The position numbers and the translations under genes are program-made. The notes under the pieces were generated by a model. The model did not search any database. It was not told where the DNA came from and was given only the letters and a program-made list of their open reading frames with translations. Shown one piece after another: positions 40,541-50,600 of a stretch of 54,278 nucleotides of DNA. The stretch is from the NCBI GenBank assembly GCA_038746285.1, contig JBCDKT010000026.1, positions 1 through 54,278 of the forward strand. The letters are read 5' to 3'. The DNA comes from Bacteroidota bacterium (GTDB lineage Bacteria > Bacteroidota > Rhodothermia > Rhodothermales > JANQRZ01). Every line of letters begins with the position of its first letter. Within the stretch, counting starts at the first letter, position 1.

Positions 40541-42286
40541 GTGACTACCGAGGCTAAAGACCGAAAACGGCTGGGGATCTACTACACGCCGAGCGGGGCC
40601 GCCAATATCCTGTGCAATTGGGCGATCAGATCTGGCGAGGACCGTGTCTTGGAGCCCAGTTTCGGCGCGTGTGGGTTTCTAGAGGCAGCAGAGACCCGGC
40701 TCCGCGACGTTGATGCGCGAGTACCTCTAGACCAACTGTACGGGTGTGACATCGATGAAGACGCTTTCTCGGTGTACCTCCAGGAGAAGCTGGGCCGAGG
40801 CGCAGGAGATGGACGGTTTCTCCACCGAGATTTTCTGAGCGTCCGACCCGGAGATTTCGAAGGAGGACCTTTCGACGCCGTCGTCGGGAACCCCCCTTAT
40901 GTGTCCTACCACACGATGGACGAGGACCAACGTGCGACTGCCGAAGAGGCCGTCGCTTTGTCGGGGTTAGGCCTGAGCCCTAAGGCCAGCCTGTGGGCGT
41001 ACTTCCTCGTTTACGCGACCGTTTTCTTGAAGCCAGGCGGGCGGATGGCCTGGATCCTCCCTAGCAGCTTCCTCTATGCGGAGTACGCGGCGCGCGTCCG
41101 GGAGCACCTCGCGGATCGGTTCGACCGATGCCTCGTCATCCAGTTGGGCCAACGGCTCTTCCTTTCAGAGGGGACGGAGGAAGCCACTATCGTGGTTCTG
41201 GCCGAGGGGTACGGGGAGAACCGAGATGGGGACGTGCGACTCGGCTTCGCCGAGACTTTGGCCGACTTGGACAAAGCGGTCACTGACTGGGATGCCGGAG
41301 TCGGCGATTCGAAACCATTCGATGGTCGAGCCAGCACGCTACTGCTGAGCAGTGCGGCCTCGGCCGCGATGAGCGTTGCGAGCGATGCTGGCCGGATCGT
41401 CAGCCTGGGTGAGGTCGCAGACGTTCGAATCGGGATTGTGACGGGCGCGAACCCTTTCTTTGTGATTGACGAGCCAACGGCCACCCGGCACGGGTTGCCT
41501 CAGGACGCTCTCCGACCGATCCTCGCGAAGTTTGCGATGGCCCCCGGCACCGTATTGCGCGACGCGGACCTGGACACGGCTAGGCGAGACGGGCGGAAGC
41601 TCTTGCTTGTGGATACCGACCACCCTGATCTCGAGAGAGGCGGGTCCGCTCTCCAACGGTACTTGGGCCTTTTTCCTGTCGACAAACGGAAGGCCAACAA
41701 GACGTTCCGGAAGCGGAAGCTGTGGCACCGTCCCGATGATGGACGAGTCCCGGACGCCTTCTTTCCCTACATGTACCAGCACGGCCCCAGAATCATTCTC
41801 AACGAGGCCGAGACGACATCCACGAACACGATCCACCGAGTCTACTTCAAGGGTGCGATGGCGAGTGGTCGAGGCAGCTCGGAGCTACCGTTTCCCCTCC
41901 CGACCTCTGAGGCTACGGTCGGCGCTGAGACTTGGAGACGTATGTGCGCGGTGTCGATCCTTAGCACGTTCAGCCAGCTCTCAGGAGAACTCCAAGGCAG
42001 GAGCTATGGAGCCGGTGTGCTCAAGCACGAGCCGTCGGAAGCCCGGCGAATCAAATTGATCCTGCCTGAACAGCCTGTTGATGTCGACCGCGTGTTCAAG
42101 GAGGCAGATGAGGCTCTCCGTGAGGGAGACTTGGTTGCAGCACGCACGACGGCGGACGCCTTCGCTTTGGGATCCCTCCACGAGGAAGAACGGACCACGA
42201 TGCAGCAGATTCTGGGCGTCGCACTCGACGCGGCTCGGAGGAGACGAAAACCGGTCCGCCCCCAACCAGTCACCCCGAGGGAATGA
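40541..42286 (+). CDS. N6-adenine-type DNA methyltransferase of the kinase-receiver operon
   Basis: A 581-residue DNA methylase of the TaqI/Eco57I type. It has the YYTP box (14-17), a motif I variant EPSFGACGF (38-46, with Ser-Phe-Gly-Ala-Cys in place of the usual glycine-rich run), the acidic turn YGCDIDEDAF, catalytic NPPY at 117-120, and a C-terminal target-recognition-like region (about 290-560). No nuclease or helicase domain is visible. I chose the GTG at 40541 because AGGTGGAG lies 8 bases before it and the protein then starts just ahead of the conserved region; GTG 40391 and ATG 40475 are alternatives. Its stop overlaps the next gene (ATGA). It probably marks self DNA for the system that follows. 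Confidence 0.85.
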   Translation: MTTEAKDRKRLGIYYTPSGAANILCNWAIRSGEDRVLEPSFGACGFLEAAETRLRDVDARVPLDQLYGCDIDEDAFSVYLQEKLGRGAGDGRFLHRDFLSVRPGDFEGGPFDAVVGNPPYVSYHTMDEDQRATAEEAVALSGLGLSPKASLWAYFLVYATVFLKPGGRMAWILPSSFLYAEYAARVREHLADRFDRCLVIQLGQRLFLSEGTEEATIVVLAEGYGENRDGDVRLGFAETLADLDKAVTDWDAGVGDSKPFDGRASTLLLSSAASAAMSVASDAGRIVSLGEVADVRIGIVTGANPFFVIDEPTATRHGLPQDALRPILAKFAMAPGTVLRDADLDTARRDGRKLLLVDTDHPDLERGGSALQRYLGLFPVDKRKANKTFRKRKLWHRPDDGRVPDAFFPYMYQHGPRIILNEAETTSTNTIHRVYFKGAMASGRGSSELPFPLPTSEATVGAETWRRMCAVSILSTFSQLSGELQGRSYGAGVLKHEPSEARRIKLILPEQPVDVDRVFKEADEALREGDLVAARTTADAFALGSLHEEERTTMQQILGVALDAARRRRKPVRPQPVTPRE

Positions 42287-44586
42287 ACGTTAGCACTCCT
42301 GAACGGGCAGATGAGATACGCGAGGAACTCCAGAGAGTGCTCACGGAGTCTCCGACCGACTACTCGCGCGTCCTTTCGTTGTCCACTGAGCTCGCGAAGC
42401 TCGACCCAGACAACGTCCGGTTCTTCGCAGACGCGGGGCTTATCAGCCGTCTCGGTCGGGAACTCGTATCTCGGAAGGAGACGGCTCTGGCTGAGCTCGT
42501 CAAGAACGCCTACGACGCGGACGCGACTGCGGTCGAGATCGTCTTCGAGGACGCGGAGTCCAGTGGGGGACGGGTCGAGATCTCCGACAACGGGATGGGA
42601 ATGACCCGGGATGCTCTCGTGGAGGGGTTCATGCGACTCTCCTCGACCATCAAAGTCAGCGAGCCCGTCTCGCCGCGGTACCGCCGTCAACGCGCGGGCA
42701 GAAAGGGGATCGGAAGATTCGCCGTGCAGAGGCTCGGCCGCCAGCTCGTGATTACGACGCAGACGTTGGGGTCGGACACGGCCCTCCGCGTCAGGATCGA
42801 TTGGAGCCAGTTCGAGAGCGGGCAGGATCTCTCCAACGTGGTCAGCGAGGTGGTCGAGGTCCCAAAAGACCGGGACGAGGGGACGGTACTTCAGATCGAA
42901 GGGCTCCAAGACCGCTGGACCGACGCCGAGTTACGGCGTGCGTTCCGGTACGTCGGTGACCTCTTGCAGCCGTTCCCGCTGACCGCGCGGACGCGGCGGA
43001 GCGACACCGACCCTGGGTTCGAGGTCTTCCTCTACAGGAAAGAAGACGACGACCTCCGGCTCGTCGCGGACGACGAGAGTGAGATCCTTTCGTACGCGCT
43101 CGCGGAGATCGAGGCGGTCGTAGACGACGACGGACAGGGGTACTGGTCTATCAGCTCCAAGCTCTACCCATCCATCGACGAGGATGTCCTGCCGATTGGA
43201 GGGGACAAAGACTACCCATCAGCGCGGTTCGACTTTATTCGTGGCGTCCACCTAAAGGCGTACTACTTCATCACCGGTATCGGTGAGATACCCCGTTCCC
43301 TTACCAAGACGATCCGCGACTTCCTGGAAGAAAAAGGGGGTATGAGGGTCTATCGGAACGGCTTCAGAGTTGCCACCTACGGCGAACCCGGTAACGACTG
43401 GCTCGGCCTGGACTCTGCCCAAGCTCGGCGTGTACTCCTCGTGCCGCTCAGCAATAGGAACGTGTACGGGTTCGCCGAACTGTTCGACCCAGTCGGAACG
43501 CTCTTCGAGGAGACGGCGAGCCGCGAGGGTCTGATCGAGGACAAGGCGTTCGAGGAACTCCAGGAGTTCGCTACGCGCGTCCTGAGAGCTGCCGCCCTAC
43601 GCGCGAACAGCGCTCGAAAGGTCAAGAGGATAGCGGCGGGGCGTGAGAAGCAAATCGAGCAGCCGCCAGAGGACCGGGTCCGAGCGGCCACCGAGCGAAT
43701 CCGTCGAGCCGCGAAGGGCAGTGAGGGCGCGTCGCCCGGACCTGCGCCCTCGCACGCCGACTCGGACTTCGAGGCGGACCTGGACGAGATCACGCGGGGG
43801 CTCGATGAGATGACCCGGGAGCGCGAGGAACTCCTCAACGAGCTCGGGATGCTGCGCGTCCTCGCCAGTCTAGGTATCGTCATCAGCGAGTTCACGCACG
43901 AGATCCGGCAGCTCGTTCCGGCTGCCGTGACGGACGCTCGGAGGCTCCAGCAGAAGCTCGCAGGGGGTCCGCTGGAGCGTGCGTCCGAGCGGCTACACGA
44001 GAACGTTCGACGCTTTCAGACCTACGCTGCCTACTTCGACCGAACGGTGCGTGAGAACGTGAGTCGCGACCTCGACACTCAAGAGGTCGGGGACGTGGTG
44101 AAAAGGTTCGCTGAGGTAATGGGACCGGCCGCTCGACAGGCAGGCACGACACTCACGGAAGAGATCGAGGGGGCGGGCCTGTTCTCCACCCCCATGCACC
44201 CCTCCGAATGGGCATCAGTCCTGTTCAACTTCTACTCGAACGCTCAGAAAGCGATCAAGCGAGCGCGAACGGTCGGCTCCATCCTTATCCGGGCGGGAAG
44301 GACGGGCGACAGTGTTTACGTTGATGTCGCCGACAACGGGGACGGGATTCCTGACGAGAACGCCGACCGGGTCTTTGACGCCTTCTTTACGACATCCACC
44401 CAGGGTGGTCCATTCGAATCGAGCGAGGAACTTCAGGGGAGCGGCTTGGGGCTCAAGATCGTCCGCGACATCGCGGACAGCTACGGCGGGGTCGTAGAAT
44501 TTGTACCTCCTCCCAGCGGGTATGTCACCTGTCTCCGGTTCCGAGTCCCTGCTGAGGACGAAACGGAGACCACGCCGGGCTCCTAA
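42283..44586 (+). CDS. Dual GHKL ATPase: MutL/Hsp90-like N-terminal module plus histidine-kinase module
   Basis: A 767-residue soluble protein with two Bergerat folds. The N-terminal one has the N-box ELVKNAYDADA (71-81), DNGMGM (102-107) and GRKGIGRFAVQRLG (139-152), as in MutL/MORC/Hsp90-type ATPases. The C-terminal one is a histidine kinase: an H-box EFTHEIRQL with His539, a helical dimerisation region, N-box FNFYSNAQKAI (about 646-656), DNGDGI (about 684), FFTTSTQGG and GSGLGLKIVRDIADSYGG (about 721). There is no membrane segment, so it senses something inside the cell. It is co-translated with the methylase, and a receiver-domain gene follows after 10 bp. Confidence 0.88.
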   Translation: MNVSTPERADEIREELQRVLTESPTDYSRVLSLSTELAKLDPDNVRFFADAGLISRLGRELVSRKETALAELVKNAYDADATAVEIVFEDAESSGGRVEISDNGMGMTRDALVEGFMRLSSTIKVSEPVSPRYRRQRAGRKGIGRFAVQRLGRQLVITTQTLGSDTALRVRIDWSQFESGQDLSNVVSEVVEVPKDRDEGTVLQIEGLQDRWTDAELRRAFRYVGDLLQPFPLTARTRRSDTDPGFEVFLYRKEDDDLRLVADDESEILSYALAEIEAVVDDDGQGYWSISSKLYPSIDEDVLPIGGDKDYPSARFDFIRGVHLKAYYFITGIGEIPRSLTKTIRDFLEEKGGMRVYRNGFRVATYGEPGNDWLGLDSAQARRVLLVPLSNRNVYGFAELFDPVGTLFEETASREGLIEDKAFEELQEFATRVLRAAALRANSARKVKRIAAGREKQIEQPPEDRVRAATERIRRAAKGSEGASPGPAPSHADSDFEADLDEITRGLDEMTREREELLNELGMLRVLASLGIVISEFTHEIRQLVPAAVTDARRLQQKLAGGPLERASERLHENVRRFQTYAAYFDRTVRENVSRDLDTQEVGDVVKRFAEVMGPAARQAGTTLTEEIEGAGLFSTPMHPSEWASVLFNFYSNAQKAIKRARTVGSILIRAGRTGDSVYVDVADNGDGIPDENADRVFDAFFTTSTQGGPFESSEELQGSGLGLKIVRDIADSYGGVVEFVPPPSGYVTCLRFRVPAEDETETTPGS

Positions 44587-44596
44587 CCAATCGACC

Positions 44597-45793
44597 ATGA
44601 GCTGCACGTATCTCTATCTCGACGACGAGAAGCCGGAGACGGTCGAACCCTACATCGAGGAGGTCGAGGACTACGCAGAGCCCCTCACAATACGCCTTGC
44701 CCATCCCAAGCTATACCAGCACCAGATCGAGGAGGTCATGGAGGGCGGATACGATGGGATCATCCTCGACCTTCGCCTCGACCGGGCGCCGAACCCAGAC
44801 CCGGACTCGGAGGGCAAACGGGCTGATTACCGAGCGTCTACGCTCGCTCAGGAGATCCGGACGCGCGCAGCCGAGAGCAGCGCGAAGAAGGCTCGGCGTG
44901 GACGGGGGGAATGCCCGATCGTGCTCTGGTCAACGGACGACCGCTTGGACACGTCATATACCCGCGACCACACCAGCCACGACCTGTTCGACCTGCTGTG
45001 CGTGAAGCAGGACATCGTCAGCGACGAACCGAGCGTCCCAGAGGAGAAGAAAGCCCCGTGGGTCGCGAGGCGGCTCGTCGCGCTCGCCGAAGGCTACGAT
45101 ACAATCGGAGACGTGCGAGACAAGGTCGGCCTCAAATCTCGCCAGTTCTACCGGTTCTTAGGGTTTGAGGAGAGACCGACGTTCCTCGACCAGCGGTTGG
45201 CGGAACTCGACCCGTTCCGGGACCCTCAGTCCCGGTTCCGACCCGCCCACGAATATGCCCGGTTCATCCTCCGCGAGCTTCTGGAAGCGACGGGTCCACT
45301 CATCGACCGTCCCACCCTTGCGACCCGCCTGGGAATCGACGAGGCCCGTTCTCCTGCGTTTGATGAAGTGCTGGAGTCCCTGTTTAGTGAGGCAGAATAC
45401 ACAGGCCCTTTCGCAGCTGGATGGCCTCGCTGGTGGGCCTCCAAGGTCGATGAAGCATGGGTGGCTCTGCTCGACAAACCCGGACCGCTTCGGTCCACAC
45501 CAGCGGACGAACGGGTCGCCATCCTGAAGGAGAAGGGGGGTGTGAAGAAGATCGCGCCCGCGGACCCAATTGCCGCCGGCGGCAGCACGACGTATTGGGT
45601 GGTGTGCCGAGCGACAGGGAGACCGCTCGATCCGAGGGAGGGGTTCGTGCTAGAGACTCGGCGCAAATTCCCGTGGCAGGGCGACGAGTACGTCTCATCG
45701 GCGGCCGTGCTACAGGGTTTGTTGAGTCAATCGGACCTCATCCTCGCCCCCTCCGAACAGCGTCGTGCCGACCTCCTCCGGACGCGCTCTTGA
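44597..45793 (+). CDS. Receiver-domain protein with unknown C-terminal region
   Basis: A 398-residue protein. Residues 1-140 look like a response-regulator receiver: acidic Asp9-Asp10 in YLYLDDEKPE, a phosphoacceptor candidate Asp58 in DGIILDLRLD, Ser/Thr112-113 in PIVLWSTDD and Lys137 in CVKQD, each at the end of the expected strand. An extra loop (66-105) enlarges the domain. Residues 140-398 are helical and contain no DNA-binding, nuclease or membrane motif I recognise. The ATG at 44597 lies 10 bp after the kinase gene. The simplest reading is that His539 of the upstream protein phosphorylates Asp58. The output is unknown. Confidence 0.78.
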   Translation: MSCTYLYLDDEKPETVEPYIEEVEDYAEPLTIRLAHPKLYQHQIEEVMEGGYDGIILDLRLDRAPNPDPDSEGKRADYRASTLAQEIRTRAAESSAKKARRGRGECPIVLWSTDDRLDTSYTRDHTSHDLFDLLCVKQDIVSDEPSVPEEKKAPWVARRLVALAEGYDTIGDVRDKVGLKSRQFYRFLGFEERPTFLDQRLAELDPFRDPQSRFRPAHEYARFILRELLEATGPLIDRPTLATRLGIDEARSPAFDEVLESLFSEAEYTGPFAAGWPRWWASKVDEAWVALLDKPGPLRSTPADERVAILKEKGGVKKIAPADPIAAGGSTTYWVVCRATGRPLDPREGFVLETRRKFPWQGDEYVSSAAVLQGLLSQSDLILAPSEQRRADLLRTRS

Positions 45794-45830
45794 CCCCTTC
45801 ATTCGGGCTACCGAACGACGAGAACTTGGA

Positions 45831-46610
45831 ATGACGAAGCGCCAGACTGCCAAACTGCGTGCCGCGTACTTCGACGAGCGCGTGAGCGAGCTCCATCAAC
45901 TGGCCGCCATCCTGTCCAAGATCGAGGGTGTTCGGTCGGTGGACCCGCTCAATCAAGCTCACGTCGGCAAGTTGGAGCAAGGCGAGTGTTGGTCCCTGAG
46001 CCTCTCCGGGCTGACGTTCGATCTGGAAGGGGAAGAACTCGAAGCGCAACGCCATGCGAAGCCGCCGGGGCTGGCGAGCGTCGAGTTAGTTCTAGATGTC
46101 CGGTTGGAGGGGTGGTGCGTACCCGAAGACAGTCTGCGAGACCCCTTCCGGCAGCTCTCTGTCGAGTGCGTCTTGGCCGGGACCTGCTCAGGCGAAACCA
46201 TCCACCATTCGGCTTGGCACCTTGAGCGTCACGGCGCAGCGAGCGCCGATGGCGACTTCGCCCACCCGGCCTACCACCTCCAATATGGCGGGATGAGACT
46301 CCCTAAGAAGATGGATATCGGTCATCACCTTCTTCTCGACTCTCCCCGCGTGGCGCACCCGCCGCTCGACGCCGTCCTCGCCATCGACTTCGTGGTGTCG
46401 AATTATATGCCTCGCCTCTGGCATGACCTCCGGAACGAACGTCCCGAGTACGAGCCGCTGATTGAGCGGGCGCAAGCCCGATGTTGGCGTCCTTACGCGC
46501 AGGGGAGCACCGCCCGTTGGTCGGCTGAGGACTCAGGCTGGGATGGCCCGGACATCTGGCCCCAGACCGTGTACCGAGGTGAGAGTGGCGCAGAGGCCGA
46601 ATCTAGCTGA
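45831..46610 (+). CDS. Unrecognised fourth protein of the methylase-kinase operon
   Basis: A 259-residue soluble protein with no family I can name. It has a helical N terminus (8-35, then KIEGVRSVDPLNQ) and a beta-rich middle (LSLSGLTFDLEGEE, SVELVLDVRLEGWCVPE) ending in VECVLAGTC. A His-rich central block follows (IHHSAWHLERH and HPAYHLQYGG), then an aromatic C-terminal tail. The ATG at 45831 is 37 bp after the receiver gene, and relaxed codon use is shared with the three genes upstream, so it belongs to the same operon. It could be the effector or an adaptor of the system. It contains one 9-mer copy at 46414. Confidence 0.65.
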   Translation: MTKRQTAKLRAAYFDERVSELHQLAAILSKIEGVRSVDPLNQAHVGKLEQGECWSLSLSGLTFDLEGEELEAQRHAKPPGLASVELVLDVRLEGWCVPEDSLRDPFRQLSVECVLAGTCSGETIHHSAWHLERHGAASADGDFAHPAYHLQYGGMRLPKKMDIGHHLLLDSPRVAHPPLDAVLAIDFVVSNYMPRLWHDLRNERPEYEPLIERAQARCWRPYAQGSTARWSAEDSGWDGPDIWPQTVYRGESGAEAESS

Positions 46611-46624
46611 GTGGTCGGAGCCTT

Positions 46625-46852
46625 CTACATCCGCCGGATGTCTTCGCGGAGGCGGCGGACCTTCGTGACCACCGCATCAACGGCATCGGACCGCTCGCGG
46701 CGGGCCAGGTATGCCTCGCGGTGGTCAAGGAGCGGGTCGAGCAGCTCCGCGTCGATCTTCTGACGGAGGAACTGGAGGGCGTGAACGACCGTGTCGAGGT
46801 CGGCCTCGGTGAGCTCGTCGTCGGAGGTGAGGGGGTCGAGGAGCGGGTTCAT
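46625..46852 (-). CDS. Small helical hypothetical protein downstream of the HNH gene
   Basis: A 75-residue acidic and helical protein (TEADLDTVVHALQFLRQKI, VDAVVTKVRRLREDI), probably a coiled coil. It lies 54 bp after the HNH nuclease on the same strand, so it may be the third gene of that operon. It has no recognisable motif. A 15-bp near-palindrome (ACATCCG and CGGATGT) overlaps its stop codon and separates it from the convergent operon. Coding status is moderately supported by composition only. Confidence 0.45.
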   Translation of the reverse strand: MNPLLDPLTSDDELTEADLDTVVHALQFLRQKIDAELLDPLLDHREAYLARRERSDAVDAVVTKVRRLREDIRRM

Positions 46853-46906
46853 CAGATCGCGGGTGGGAAGGGTTGCATCGTACGCGCCCGCCCTGCCTTC
46901 GCCCTG

Positions 46907-47620
46907 TCAGCCCTCACCCTGCTCGCGAGCGAAGTCCTCGAACGACGAGTATGCGCGGTGGCCGCGAGCTTTGTTTGTCTTGCCCTGAATGGTGCGATCA
47001 ATGCGCCCGTGGAGGTACCGGATGAGTTCGTCGAAGCGCTCGATAGGAACGTGGTAGACCCCCGCGACTTTGAACTTCGACTTGATGTTGCTCGAGATGA
47101 CGCCGTGGTTGTGGCGGCCCTTCTGCCCATAGCTCTGGAGTCCGGTGGACCGAAACTCGTTGTACCGAGTGATGAGATAGCCGACGTAGTTCTTGCGGTG
47201 AAGGTCGGTGCCAATGCTCCCCGCCGGGTAATGCATCCTCCCATTCGGCTTCACGTCGCCGTGGACGTGGATGTCGCCACCGGCGACGATGCTGCCGGTA
47301 GCGTCACGGCCGATGGAGACGATGTTACCGAGCGGCCGTGACGTTGACCTGCCGGGCATCTGGTGGATGACGGCTCCCTGGGACGCCTTGACGCGCCGGA
47401 CCTCCGCCTCGGGGATGGCTTTGCTGTGGATGCGGGCGTGGCAGTTCTTGCAGGCGAGGACGAGGTTGCCGGGCTCGTTCGACCCGTCCTCCGACCGGGG
47501 GACGATGTGGTGAATGTCGAGGGCATCGATCTCGTCGAAGCTGCAGAACGAGCAGCGGCTCCCGGCCTGTTGGTAGATCAGCTTCTCCGTCGGCTTGGGG
47601 ATCGGTTTCTTGTTCGCCAT
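46907..47620 (-). CDS. HNH endonuclease coupled to the type IIG enzyme
   Basis: A 237-residue protein. The N-terminal HNH domain has Cys23-x-x-Cys26, DIHHIVPRSEDGS (His37/His38), Asn52 in PGNLVLACKNCH, and Cys57-x-x-Cys60, with a His61/His65 pair, giving both the zinc ribbon and the catalytic HNH triad. The C-terminal part (80-237) is unlike known HNH partners and includes a GGDIHVHGDV segment that may be a beta-rich sensor domain. Its ATG lies 3 bp after the stop of the restriction-modification gene, so the two are co-expressed. It could be an extra nuclease for modified or foreign DNA. Confidence 0.85.
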   Translation of the reverse strand: MANKKPIPKPTEKLIYQQAGSRCSFCSFDEIDALDIHHIVPRSEDGSNEPGNLVLACKNCHARIHSKAIPEAEVRRVKASQGAVIHQMPGRSTSRPLGNIVSIGRDATGSIVAGGDIHVHGDVKPNGRMHYPAGSIGTDLHRKNYVGYLITRYNEFRSTGLQSYGQKGRHNHGVISSNIKSKFKVAGVYHVPIERFDELIRYLHGRIDRTIQGKTNKARGHRAYSSFEDFAREQGEG

Positions 47621-47623
47621 CGG

Positions 47624-50600
47624 TCAGACGGGTGAATCGAGGGGCATCCGGGGCGGGGCCGTCTTCCAGACGAGGGCGCGCTCGTCGGGCGTGATGCCGT
47701 AGGCGTCGAAGACAGCCTCAGTGATGGCCCGCTCGTGGGCGAGCGCGGACCCTTCGAGGACGGCGAGGCGCATCGTGGCCTCGGCGTAGTAGTCGAGGAT
47801 CTCGCGGAGGAGCGCGGGCGAGAGCTTCGAGTGGCCGGAGCGCTTCTTGACCTCGCGGGCGAAGGTCGCGTCGTCGAGCGTCCAGAAGGACTCGAGCTTG
47901 CGGCCGGGCGTGGCGACGCCGTGCTCGATGCAGAGCCAGTCGAGGAGCTCGGCGGCGTGCTGGCGGCGCTCGTCGGCGAGGCGAACGAGGTCGGCGACGT
48001 GAGTCTCGACCGTGTCGCGCGTCTCCGCCGACGGCTCGGCGATGGGGAGATCCGTCAGGAGGTACCCGGCCGGGCTCAGCGCGTCGTCTTTCATGTGCGG
48101 CAGGTACCGCCAGGCGTACCACCACATCAGCGGGCTGTTGAGCACGCCCAAGAGGTACAGGTCGTCGGTCGGGAGGAGGAAGACCTTGTTGTTGCCGTAG
48201 AGCCCGTCGGTGTCGAGCGCGTACTGGGGGTGGAACTGGATCTCCTGATAGACCAGCTTCGGGCCGTCGAACAGGTCGTAGTAGTCGACAGAGTCCTGGA
48301 TCTCGTACCACTCGTAGGCGCCGCCCTTCCGTCCAGGCCACTTGCCTGACCAGCCAGAGGGCTTCGGTTCTAACCGCTCCCGGAAACCTTCGAGGTAGCG
48401 CTTGACGGCGGGGTAGGCGTCGATGTCGATGCCTCGCCGGGTGAACACCATGTGCTCCCCGCCCCACTCGGGCGACCAGCGCGAGACGTCGGAGCCACGG
48501 AGAAACGGCTTGATGATCTCGGCCGAGCGGCCGTCCTCGGCCACGAGCCGGTCGCGCGTCGCCTGATCGACGAGGAACGCCGCGTTGAGACCGGTCACGA
48601 CGCCCCGGTACGGTTTGACCCCTGCGAACTCCGCCAACCCGGGTCCGGCACGGCGCAGTCGCTCCATCAGGTCGTCCACGGCGGGGGGCTCCAGACTCCA
48701 CGGCTCAGCCGAGAACCGGGACCACGGGACGCGGAAGGCCTCCTCGGCCACGAACTGCGCCAGCGGCGCCTCGCGGAGCCGCTCCCTGGGAACCGTCGCG
48801 ACCTGGACCGTGGAGCCGCCACCTCCCCCCTCCCCTGCCCCGTCGGCCGGGACCCGGAGCGAGAGGATGACCGGGAACGTGTCGGCGTCTTCGAAGACCG
48901 GCGCGTGGCCGAAGTCGAGGACCGTCTCGGCGACCGTGTGCTCGGCGAGGAAGGCCCGGAGCGGCTCGCCGTAGCCCGCCCGCATCCACTTGTTCGAGAC
49001 GATGTAGGCCAGCTTCCCACCCGGCGCCAGGAGCCGCGCACCCTGCTCGACGAAGTAGGCGTAGAGGTCGGCCGAGCCGTGGTAGACGTCGAACGCCTCG
49101 GCGAGGTACGGCTTGAGCTCCGTGAACCACTCCGCGCGGACGTAGGGCGGGTTGCCGAGCACGCAGTCGAACCCGCCTTCCGGGAGCGGTCCGGGTGCGG
49201 CTTGGCCGTCGCCACCCGCAGGGCCGCCGAAGACCTCGGGGAACGCCGCGTGCCAGTCGAAGGCGCGGGCGCGCGTCTCGGCGGGGAGCGCGTCGAAGAC
49301 GGGCTCCATCGCGTCGCCGGACTCCGGCGGGACCACGAGCGAGTCGCCCGTGCGGATGGTCTGGTCGAGGTTGGAGAGCGGTCGGTCGGTCCGGGCCGTC
49401 TTGAGCCACAGGCTGAGCCGCGTGATCTCGACCGACTCCGCGTTGAGGTCGACGCCGTAGAGGTTCTCCTGGAGGATCTGCCGGTCGAGGTCGAAGAGAC
49501 CGGCCTGGCCGCCCTCGAACGAGGCCAGCTTCCGGTTCACGCGCTGGTACTCGGCGTGGAGGTAGTCGAAGGCGGCCACGAGGAACGCGCCCGATCCGCA
49601 GGCCGGGTCGAGCACCTTGATCCGGCGCAGGCGGTCCTGGTAGTCGAGCCAGAGCGCGCGCTCGGCCTGAGCGCGCTGCTTGGTGTAGCTCTCCGGGAGC
49701 GCCTCGAAGTCGTTCGCCGCGCGGGCGGCCTCGAACTGCTCGGCGAGCCAGGCCCCGACCGTCTGGGCGACGACGAAGCGGGTGACGAACTCGGGCGTGT
49801 AGAACACGCCGTCCGACTTCCGCTTGGACCGGGCGGGGGCGTCGCCGCCGTCGATGGCCGCGTGGAGCGCTTCGAGGTCGGCGATGGAACGCTCGAAGAT
49901 ACGACCCAGGATGTCGACCGAGAGGTCGGAGTTGAAGTCGTACGCCGCGATGTCGAGGAGCGGCGCGAGCGCCTCGTCGGGGACGGCGAGCGCGTCGAGG
50001 ACGGGGTCGGGCGCGAAGAGCCCGCCGTTGTAGGCGTTGATCCGGGGCGAGGCGTTCCCTTGGTCGACGGCGCGGAAGAGGCCGCGGAGCTGGTCCCACC
50101 GCGACGTGGTGACGAACCCGGTCCCGGCGGCCGTGAGCGCCTGGCGGAGCACCTCGCGGGGCAGGAGCCCGGTGTCCTCGCAGAAGCAGACGAAGAGGGT
50201 CCGGTCGAGGAGCGTCTGGGCCGCCGCCAGCAGGGCGCGCTCGTGCTCCGGTACGGGCGTGCCCTCCGGGGCCGGGTTGTGATCGACGAGGTCGCGGAAG
50301 AGCCCGAGCCGGGTGCCGCGGTAGAGCTTGTAGAACTCGGCCGTGATCTCGACCTCCTGTGTCTTCGAGGCCTCGACGAGCCGGTCGGTGGGGCTGGGAC
50401 CCGAGCCGGACCCCAGGAGGCGGTCGCGGTGGAGGACGGCGAGGAGCTCGCGGAGCACCTGGTCGTCGCCCAGGTCGGCGACCCGGACCTCGACCGCGTA
50501 GCCCTCGCCGCGGTCGGCCCGGTAGAGCCGGACGTGGGTGAAGTTGGAGACGACAACCCAGCGGCACCCGTCGAACTTCGAGACGTAGCCGAACGCCTGC

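Noticed and set aside
40541-42286. Methylase as part of BREX (PglX) or a classical type I system
   Set aside because: No PglZ, BrxC, HsdS or HsdR-like gene is nearby, and the following genes are a kinase and a receiver protein.
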